Part shown: positions 55,583-64,000 of the stretch, one piece after another | How the letters are laid out: each line of letters begins with the position of its first letter | Numbering within the stretch: position 1 is the stretch's first letter | Origin: Mantis religiosa | Taxonomy: Eukaryota; Arthropoda; Insecta; Mantodea; Mantidae | Assembly (NCBI GenBank): GCA_030765055.1 | Contig: JAUKNK010000057.1 | Location: forward strand, 1,458,501-1,522,500 | DNA: 64,000 nucleotides | Direction: 5' to 3' | Position numbers and translations under genes: made by a program | The notes under the pieces: generated by a model | The model's database searches: none | Told to the model about the DNA's origin: nothing | Seen by the model: the letters and a program-made list of their open reading frames with translations, nothing else

Positions 55583-56311
55583 CACACTGGAAACAAACAA
55601 ACATCCCTATCACCATCTCTAATGTACCTCTTATTACAGTATTTCACAACCAAAGTTTCTGATAGCCTTGTACAGCTGTTCTCGCTCAGTATTTTAGATA
55701 TTTATACTCTTAGTGTTCAGAGTGATTTCTTATAGCCATCGAGAGCTAAATGAATGACACATTTGAAATTGTTAAATTTCAGTATTAACCATGTCTTATC
55801 CTAGTACTGTAGCAAATAAATTAGCTTGCATAGCATGTGTATAGAAACTTATGATATCACTTTAGAAAACCTGGAACACCTTTTGCTCTTTTTACATTAT
55901 TTGGGTATTGAAGGCAATTGTGAGAGAGGTACTGAGGATATACGTAGCAGTGAGAGAGAAAATGACCCGCTTCCTTCAGGTGTCAGTGCAGAATGTACTT
56001 TGTGAGGTGGTCAAAATAACTCGAACACAAATAGATGTATAAACAAATAAACATATTTTCTGGTGTAAAACTAACTTGTGATATCCAACCAACTGAAAAT
56101 TTCATAAAAAAAAGTAAAAATTTTATTGCTTACTTAATGTCTCTCATTGTTACGGAAACAAATGTATAGTGAGTAGGATGAAAGAAGTCCTGACTTCTAA
56201 AGGCAATTCAGGGCTTAAGAGGAGAATTCAGAAGTGGACAGTGCACATGTGCTACATTTTGTAAGATCAGACATGTACCGGTCTGAAGATGGCATGTTAG
56301 TTACTCCGTTG

Positions 56312-56761
56312 TTTGGGGAAATGACGGGTCACATGTGGGTGATGTGGATCAGCTATTACTAGATATCCCTCTTTAACAAAACAGTTAAATGGTAAAAAAA
56401 GTACTTTTATACCAGCTGGATGTAATCATACACAATTGTTTAGTAATTTGCAGAGCAAGACATGACCTATCTGGAGTTACGCATATCAATAGCTTGTAAC
56501 CTAATTGAGTACTATAAAATTCAGAGACCTCTTCATACCAGAGGTAAGAAATCCACCACTACTACAGCCCCCTAATACTTGAGAGAAAACACTTACCTAA
56601 AAGGATACCACCCACAAAAAAAGAGTCATGAAATTGAATGTCTAGTGTGTTGCGAAAAAGAAGTTTGCAAGGAAACCGATATTATTTGGTGTGAATCTGA
56701 AGATGTGCCCTTGTATGTTTATCCAGGTTTTGAGATGTACCATTCAAAAAGAAACCCTTAA
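56312..56761 (+). pseudogene. piggyBac-type relic, second copy
   Basis: Duplicate of 1040-1489; the ORF ending in VYPGFEMYHSKRNP is identical. Confidence 0.65.
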
Positions 56762-56957
56762 TGTACGTTTTCATTATTTACAAAACTAATTTAAATGTAT
56801 TGTAAAATAGGAAGGTTAAAGTAATTGGTGTTACAGAAGCATTAAATGCATGTATGCGCAGGATGTCTATGCATGCCCTTTTCGGCTTGTAACATTTTCA
56901 ATTGGACGTCATATGAAATCCGTGAAAGGATTAAAAGGTCTCTCTATGTACAGTATG

Positions 56958-57197
56958 TCTGTTTGTTTGTAATTTACATCCCCCAACATTAAGTCATATC
57001 GGACGGTGAATGAATTGGATGAAATGATGCTCAAATGAGTCCAGGGACCATGGAGCTTAGAGTTACCTGACATTCGTTTTGAAGGATAAGTGAAAACCCC
57101 GGAAAAACCTTATCCAGGTAAATCACCCTCACCGAGATTCGAACTCAGGACCTCTTGAACGTGAGGCAAACATGCTACCACCACGCTACCGAGGCAG
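56958..57197 (-). mobile_element. SINE family 1, second copy
   Basis: Duplicate of 1686-1925 including the 17-bp target-site duplications. Confidence 0.85.
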
Positions 57198-57925
57198 TCT
57201 CTATGTACAGTATGCCGAATAACAACAGTAACACTGAATGTCCGACAAACTCTCACTAATTTAAGCCTAAATCCAGTGATAAATATACAAATGACATTCC
57301 AAGTTAGTTTTATGATGGTTCAAGTGTCCCGGAAGTCCAAGTTTGGGTCAAATCAATCTTGAGGTTAAAGCACTCAGTTTATCACGGCAGACATTGATCA
57401 TATTATAACTGGAAGGTACAAGTAAGAATCATTTTACAAATTTAGGTCATACATCTGGTCCCTAAGGGAAAGAATAGAGTAACCTCAAATCTGTTATACA
57501 AGAAATTTTTGTAGGTTTGAAGGTTCATCAGCACATTAGGAGACAGAAACAAATGATGTCTACTAGCCTATTGATCACTGATTTACAGAAGACATGCAAA
57601 TATACAGCAATTGTAGCCAACCTCTTAATTTGCTTGTAAATGGATTCATGAAGACAAGATCACTCTTTATAGCAAAATAAAACAAACACTTGTGCACCTA
57701 GGCAAAAAATTTACAATCAACAAAAGATTAGAATGGTGAACATAAAAATCTCTTAGGTGCCCAGCACAAGAAACTGACATTTTAAAAATTTCAGCACAAA
57801 AACCAAAACTATACAAGGTTACTGTTACCTAGGAAGTACTACCAACAGATCAGTAGTCAGGCAAATCTGGTCAAAAAGCTTTGATAAATGTTAATGATGG
57901 AATAATCGATCCCTAATTAATACTG

Positions 57926-58182
57926 TTCAATGATGAAGAATGGTTACATTTAAAAGGTCATGTTGCATCACAAATCGACTGATATATTACATATAACGAA
58001 AATGTTGGGCATGAGTATCTGTTGTATGTTGATAATATTGCGTTATGCTCCGCAATAAATGGATGTAGAATAATGTGAACTATTTTTATCGGTGTACCAC
58101 ATATGCAGTAAGATTCAGAAATAATATACTGGCACAAAGTTTCAACAGCTAACGAATATAAAATCATAGTCTGAATATTTCC
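57926..58182 (+). pseudogene. Tc1/mariner DDE relic, second copy
   Basis: Duplicate of 2654-2910. Confidence 0.5.
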
Positions 58183-58569
58183 AGCAGAACTCTATTTTAT
58201 AGAATCATTAATAAAGGTTTAAAGCCAGGTTAATCTATGTTTACAAGAGTTATTTATGGGGTGAGATAAAAAATTAAGTACTAAAAACTAATTGACACAT
58301 TTTGGAAGAACTACAACATAATATCATGATAGAAACTAACATTATTTTAGATTATGAGAAAAGAGAAGCTAAAAAAAGTAAAAAATACAAAAAATTTTAA
58401 AACTCAAATAACTATTGCTCTTACGGGTAAATACTGTATGCGCCACAATATACAGTACTCAATTTTGCTCAGTGCACATGCACGTGCCTGAGGGTCTGCA
58501 TGTTGTTACATCGCCATGATGTACAGTTAGTTGTGTATAGAACGTTCTGTTCTGTTACTGGAAGTAAGA

Positions 58570-59230
58570 ATGGATCTCGCGATAGAGAAAAAGTGTTTAT
58601 AGTGGAGTATTATTTTCGCTCATAAGGAAATGGTTATCAAGGCAAGCCAGGTTCAAAGTTAGTGGTGGAACACTATCATGAACACTTCAATAAGCCACCA
58701 CCTAGTAACACAGTTATGCTATCTATCGTTAACAAATTTCATCGTATGGGTAGTGTATTGTGTCAAAGCAAGGGAAGGTCCGGTAGGCCTGTAACATAGG
58801 AACATAGTTGTTGTGCCATTTATTCAGGATCTAAGAAGGTTTTGTCGTACCAGAAGCATGCAGATGAATAGACAGTGGTCCAATAAGATGGGGTGACCTG
58901 CCACACCACTCGACAGTCTATGTCTATGCTGCACGAAACCTTTCCAGGATGGGTAACTTCCCGAAGGTCTCTGTTCCCCTACGCATCATATTCGCCCACT
59001 GTCACAGCACCTGATGCTTACGTCTGGAAAATGTTGAAGGAGAATTTCTCAATTGCTCGGATCTACCCCAAACTGTGCCTGCATTAGGTCAGAAGATTGT
59101 CTCATTCTTCGGGACTCTGCAGCAAACTGTGTTACAGAAGACGTTGGAAAATCTCTGTGATCGTTATGAACACTGCCTACAGTACAATGGGGCACATTTT
59201 GAACATTTACACTATCATCTCGATACATAA
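58570..59230 (+). pseudogene. Tc1/mariner-type relic, second copy
   Basis: Duplicate of 3298-3958, with the same N- and C-terminal pieces and the same missing centre. Confidence 0.7.
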
Positions 59231-60315
59231 GGTAATGGCAATAAGAGTAACATAATTTCCATCCAATATGACTTAACGTTTGAGGACGTAAATTAAAAAA
59301 AAAAAATCATACTTTCCAGTACTGTATATTTTGGTGCATACTGTACATATACTCTTTGTTTTGCTGTTTTCCTGTTTTTCATGACTTAAAGCAGAAATGC
59401 AGGCAGTGTACCTAGACAAACGAATAGTACAAAACTGTTCCAACAATGTTATTATCGTGCAATAAAAATTTATAGTGATCTTCCATTCTACTTGAAAAAA
59501 TTAAGTAATCCTAAACAACATAGAGTTTTTAACAAGGATCTAAAGTAATTCTTACATACTCACTTCGCATATAATATCTAAATATTCATTAATGCCCCAT
59601 TAACAATATGTACATTAGATATCAGGCCTTTTGGTGATTTACATTATACTGACCTGCAGTAATGCATGTTCTGAGATTAATGCTTGAAATGTGGTGGTTC
59701 ATAAATTTTAAATTTTTAATACATAATGTAACAAAAAGGCAATAAAGGTACCAGAGTACTAGTAGTGGTAGATGTATTATGAATTATGCTGCATGTGCCA
59801 CAAATATGACATGTTGAACATCCATGTGCTTTGCTCAGGCTGGCACATGAGATATGAACAAAGACACAAAGGAAAAACAAATGCTATGAATGTGTGAACA
59901 AGATGGATAAATCTGAATGAAGATGTACATGATAATTATTTGATTATGCATTTACTACTAATAATTTATTTAATTTGGCAATTTTCCAACTAAATAAAAT
60001 ACTTCTCCCAAATATATATTATAAATAATCTATATGCTTTAATTTAAGTTACATATATGTGTATTTGTAATCAAATGTGTTAATCTGAGTAATTGTGTAT
60101 AGAGTAGAGTTTGGCAGTTGAGAAATATGCAGCACATCCAGTGTGTGAGTCAGAATTATTGACTTAGTTTATTTTTCACAAATCAGTATGTGATGCTAGC
60201 CGCACTGATATCATGTCATTTATATAACATGTTCTCCTTAAGCACAAACGAGTAAAGAGTTTCAGTAGTAATAAACTGAAATACAGTTGTTGATGTTACC
60301 TAACAATAAGGATGT

Positions 60316-62077
60316 TTTTCTCATGTAGTAACTTATGGAGTTCTGCTTTATTATCTTAACTTAATCCTGTTTCATTGCATTGTATGTTCAAATCTCCAAA
60401 TACAGTCCCCACCCGGAGATCCGAATGGGGGACTATTACTCCGGATTATTTTGTAGAAAGACACATAAACATAGTTTATTGAGCAGGTTTCAACCGTTTC
60501 TTATGGACACCTCTTGTTTATAAGTAGGCAGTTAAATCGTTCCTTCTTAGCCCTCATATTGTGGAGGGAATACACCTGTTGTTGGTCTACGGATCCGCTG
60601 GATCAGGCTTGGCAAATCATTATGATATCACCAGCCTTTCCTTCATTTGCCAGATGAAGGAAGTTCCTACTGCTATGACAGGTCAGCAGTAAATTTATAA
60701 ATGGCGTTTCCTCCATTTTGATGGAACAGTTATACCGCTGTAGCTCGGTCCCCAGAGCCTCATCTACATATAATACATATATAAGGCCAGTTCTTAATTA
60801 CTATGGAGAAGTACTGATAACATCATCACCTTCAACTTCCATGATACTGGAGTGCACACAAAATCAAGCTCTTAGGTTAATTGCTGGAGCTATAAAAAAT
60901 ACACCTATAATAACCTTACAAGCATTTACATGTAACAGACCCATAATGACAGATTTAGAAATGCAAACCCTTTTAGCATATGAAAAGCTCTTAAGAATTC
61001 CAGAGAATAATAAATGGGTAAAACAACACACATCAACCTTCAGTTTGAAAACTCAATTAGGCTTCATACAGAAAGTTCAACAACTAAGAAATAAACTAAA
61101 TTACCCATCCAAAATAGAACCTTTCATGTCTCTTAATAACCCACTAAACACCTTTGAATTAGAATTCTACCTAGATTTACTTGCAGATTTTAAAAAGGAA
61201 TACTCATCTACAGAAGCTAAAGCATATGCCCTTGAAACCATAAATGTGAGATATCCAGTTGACAAATGGACACACATATATACAGATGACTCTCTTTATA
61301 ATCAAGAAGATGGAGCAGGAGCAGGAGCTACCTGTAAATTCTTTTCTTTCTATAAGCATGTTGGAATTTACTTAACAAGTTTTGATGGAGAAATTGATGC
61401 AATTTATACTTCCTTACAAAATCTATTTGCCTGGACAAATAAGCTTTCCAACATAGTTTTCTTAACAGAATCTAAAGCAGCTATTCAGGCAATTATTTCA
61501 AATGACAGCCCAAAAACAGAAAAGATAAATGAAATTCATAACATGATTAAACATCTTCAAAATTTAAATATATGTATAGTTTTCCAATGGATACCATCTC
61601 ACTGTGGAATTTCTGCCAATGAGCAAGCAGATATGTTGGCCAAGAAGGGTTTCAAAATATCTCAAACAAAGAAACAAAATATCCCCTATGAAACAGTCGA
61701 AAGATTAATCAAAAACATCTTCAAAAAACTATATAACTATCTAGTTTCCTCTGAAAAACTTAATTGGAAAGATCTCCAAAACAAACTAAAGACAATTCCA
61801 GAACTACCTTGAAAATCTTCAGTAGCAATGTTCAGATTATTCACAGGCCACGATTGTTTGAATGGAAATTTATTCATGATTGGATTAACAACTTCTCCAG
61901 AGTGCTGTTTATGTGGTAAAGACGATTTAATGAACATCGATCATCTAACTGTATGTGAAACTCTCTAAAATCAAAATCTAGTCTCCAAATATTGGGAAGC
62001 AAGAATAAAAATGATTTTATTATCAAATTCTGAGCATTAAACACACACACAAACACACACACACACACACACACACA
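60316..62077 (+). mobile_element. LINE with (CA)n tail, second copy
   Basis: Duplicate of 5045-6830 with one amino-acid-changing base just downstream of the main frame (61840) and a CA tail 24 bp shorter. The ORF is at 60718-61812, with the same TGA stop. Confidence 0.75.
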
Positions 62078-62367
62078 CAATAAGGATGTAAACAGGCTAC
62101 AATTCTGAGGCAAGAGGGCACTTCTATGTCTCCTTGTAGAGGAACTGAAATGTAAAGTTCATGAGAGGGTCACGTGAGGATGAGTCAATAAACACTGACA
62201 GCAACTATTTGTTGATGCACACAACAATTGCAGAACTACAGAAACAACTTCACATGATGCCAATGGATCAGCTCTGAATGGTGGACAAAGCACACACTCC
62301 CTTGCCCATGCATTTGTACATAGAGAACAAACGAAATAGGTCAGTTCATCAGCAGCCTATAGAGAAA

Positions 62368-62847
62368 ATGGAGATGTTACGCAAAGAGCAATACACTGCA
62401 TTAAAGATTTGCTTTTGCTTGCAGAAATCCCACACAGAAGGTTAGAGAATGCTGCAGGAGGCATATGGTGATAATGATCTGCCACACTCCACGATACTTC
62501 AGTGGTTCAAGATATTGAGCGAGGGCCGTGTTTCTGTTACCAAGTAAGATGGACTGGGGACTCTGGCAAACATAATAAGGCTGGCATCATTGTTTGTGAA
62601 GACCTGCAAATTAGAACTGACAGTCTTGTAGACATGTTACAGAGTTCCCATAGCAGTGTTTTACCAATTCTGCATAATCACTTAAACATGAGACATGTCT
62701 GTGTAAGTTGAGTGCCAAGATTATTGACTCCAGTACAAAAGATGATGGAGGTGGAACTGTGTATGGAACTGCAAAGTCTGGTTGAGATGCATACCTCAAT
62801 GTCATCATTACAGGACTTTACCTGTCTGTAAAAGGAACTCAGGAGGA
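62368..62847 (+). pseudogene. mariner relic, second copy
   Basis: Duplicate of 7121-7600. Confidence 0.75.
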
Positions 62848-63274
62848 AGTATTTTGCTACTTTGGAGGCTGTCGTGAAGAAGGTGAAGGATGGCTTCCAG
62901 TGTGTCCGAGAATTGGCAGAAGCATATGCACATATAGCAATTGTAGCCAATCTCTAAATTTGCTTGTAAATTAATTCCGGGAGGCAAGATCATTCTTAAT
63001 AGCAAATGAGGCTTAAATCCTCATGTACATAGGCAGTAACATTTAGACACAATCAGCAAAATGTAGAATAGCTACCACAAAAATCTCTCAGGTACCTTGT
63101 ACAAGAAACTAACATTACAAAACTTTCAGTACAGAAATCAACAGAAATTTTAAAACTCAAATCATATAAGGTTACAGTTGTCCAGGATTTACTCAAGTGA
63201 GCACTAGTCAGGTTAGTTTGTGTAACTGAAATATAAGAAATGTTGATAAAACAATCAATTTATGATAAATAATG

Positions 63275-63467
63275 TTCAATGACAAAGAATGGTTTCATTT
63301 ACATGGTCACATTTCATCACAACACAATTGATAAAGGAAATTTTGTTCATGAGTATCCCTTCGATGATACAAGAATCAGGGTATCGTGCACAGTAAATGA
63401 ATGCTGTGTCCAACTTATGCAGAAAGGTACAAAAATGATATACTGGTCCCATGTTTCCAACAGCTAA
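63275..63467 (+). pseudogene. Tc1/mariner DDE relic in block X, second copy
   Basis: Duplicate of 8028-8220. Confidence 0.6.
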
Positions 63468-64000
63468 TGACATAGAATGTCCATCTGGATACTTCCAGCA
63501 GAACTCTACCACAATGGATTCAGATGTGTCATTTATGTACTGTAGGAATTCTTTAAACAATCATTATTAAGGTTTAAGTCCAACTTGGTCCTTTGATCTT
63601 ACAATGTTTTGGTAATATGCAGCCAAAACTGCATAACAGATTCTTTATCATGAATTTGCACTGTCATTTACAATTAGTTATCTGCGGGGCTATATAGACC
63701 ACTATTTCATTACGTGTGGCAGAATGCTGACTGCGATATTGGTGAACCAGTGGACAACTTCAACAGTGTAATTGACGTGGTGTTACAGAATGTGCAAATA
63801 TAAAATGTGTTCTACTTTTCTACACTGTGCATTTTGTAGTCATCATATTGCTGATAGCATTTTACTGAAAGTCCCCATTTACATTTATACTAAGATATCT
63901 GCATTGTGTATGACACCTAGAACGGAGCTAGGTGATATACAGAGCATGATAGTAGAGTTTTACAGAACAACACCCAACAGCACATTGAGAGGTACGTACT

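Larger units (their letters stand above)
55273..64000 (+). repeat. Second copy of window positions 1-8754 (direct repeat)
   Basis: Offsets are 55272, then 55271 after a poly(A) change, 55247 after a CA-repeat change and 55246 at the end. Differences seen by eye: C530 to T55802, 13 versus 12 A near 4022/59294, T4600 to G59871, A6569 to T61840, a 24-bp shorter CA repeat, and a one-base deletion near 63931. All listed features of the first copy recur in order. The repeat still continues at the window end, and its left limit is hidden by the window start. Confidence 0.95.

Noticed and set aside
1..64000. Bacterial or phage defence-type system, operons, riboswitches
   Set aside because: Nothing in gene density, motifs or composition suggests prokaryotic DNA; spliced exons and LINE/SINE insertions indicate a eukaryotic chromosome.

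Overview
The window looks like nuclear DNA of an arthropod, most likely an insect with a large, repeat-rich, AT-rich genome. A cockroach, termite or stick-insect type genome is my guess, not a sequence-proven call. Reasons: Penelope-like elements (PLEs) with GIY-YIG nucleases, Jockey/CR1- and I-type LINEs, several decayed mariner/Tc1 families, a piggyBac relic, a Ty3/gypsy element, tRNA-derived SINEs, spliced coding sequence, and no operons or bacterial-style gene packing.

Layout. 1-8754: an LTR remnant, a piggyBac relic, a SINE, three mariner/Tc1-type relics and a LINE insertion with clear target-site duplications. 8755-14110: decayed repeats, then about 4 kb in which I recognise nothing. 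14111-19203: a broken I-group LINE (ORF1 with zinc knuckles; ORF2 with endonuclease, RT and RNase H). 19315-25040: two PLEs, each with an inverted partial copy of itself at its head. 25041-27555: two Jockey-type LINE remnants and a gypsy LTR with the end of pol. 27640-30234: a mariner relic, a GIY-YIG relic, a microsatellite and an LTR fragment. 31082-36065 (minus): the only convincing host gene, a multi-exon C2H2 zinc-finger gene. 36683-38540: a mariner with both inverted termini and a LINE nested in it. 38543-43655: mariner relic, tRNA-like repeats and a LINE split by a SINE. 43745-46317: an LTR and a third PLE. 46318-49770: a nearly full-length Jockey/CR1-type LINE. 50122-51252: further PLE pieces, one of them capped by 143-bp inverted repeats. 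51344-55582: a GC-rich gypsy element with gag, protease and broken pol.

The largest structural signal is that 1-8754 recurs at 55273-64000 in the same orientation. By eye I found only three substitutions and three indels. Either this is a very recent tandem segmental duplication (period about 55.27 kb) or an assembly duplication.

The genes do not form a pathway. All transposon ORFs I inspected carry frameshifts, stops, truncations or missing catalytic residues, except short intact stretches of PLE ORFs. The best candidate for something under-described is the repeated PLE architecture: inverted head copies at two sites and an inverted-repeat-capped mini-element at a third.
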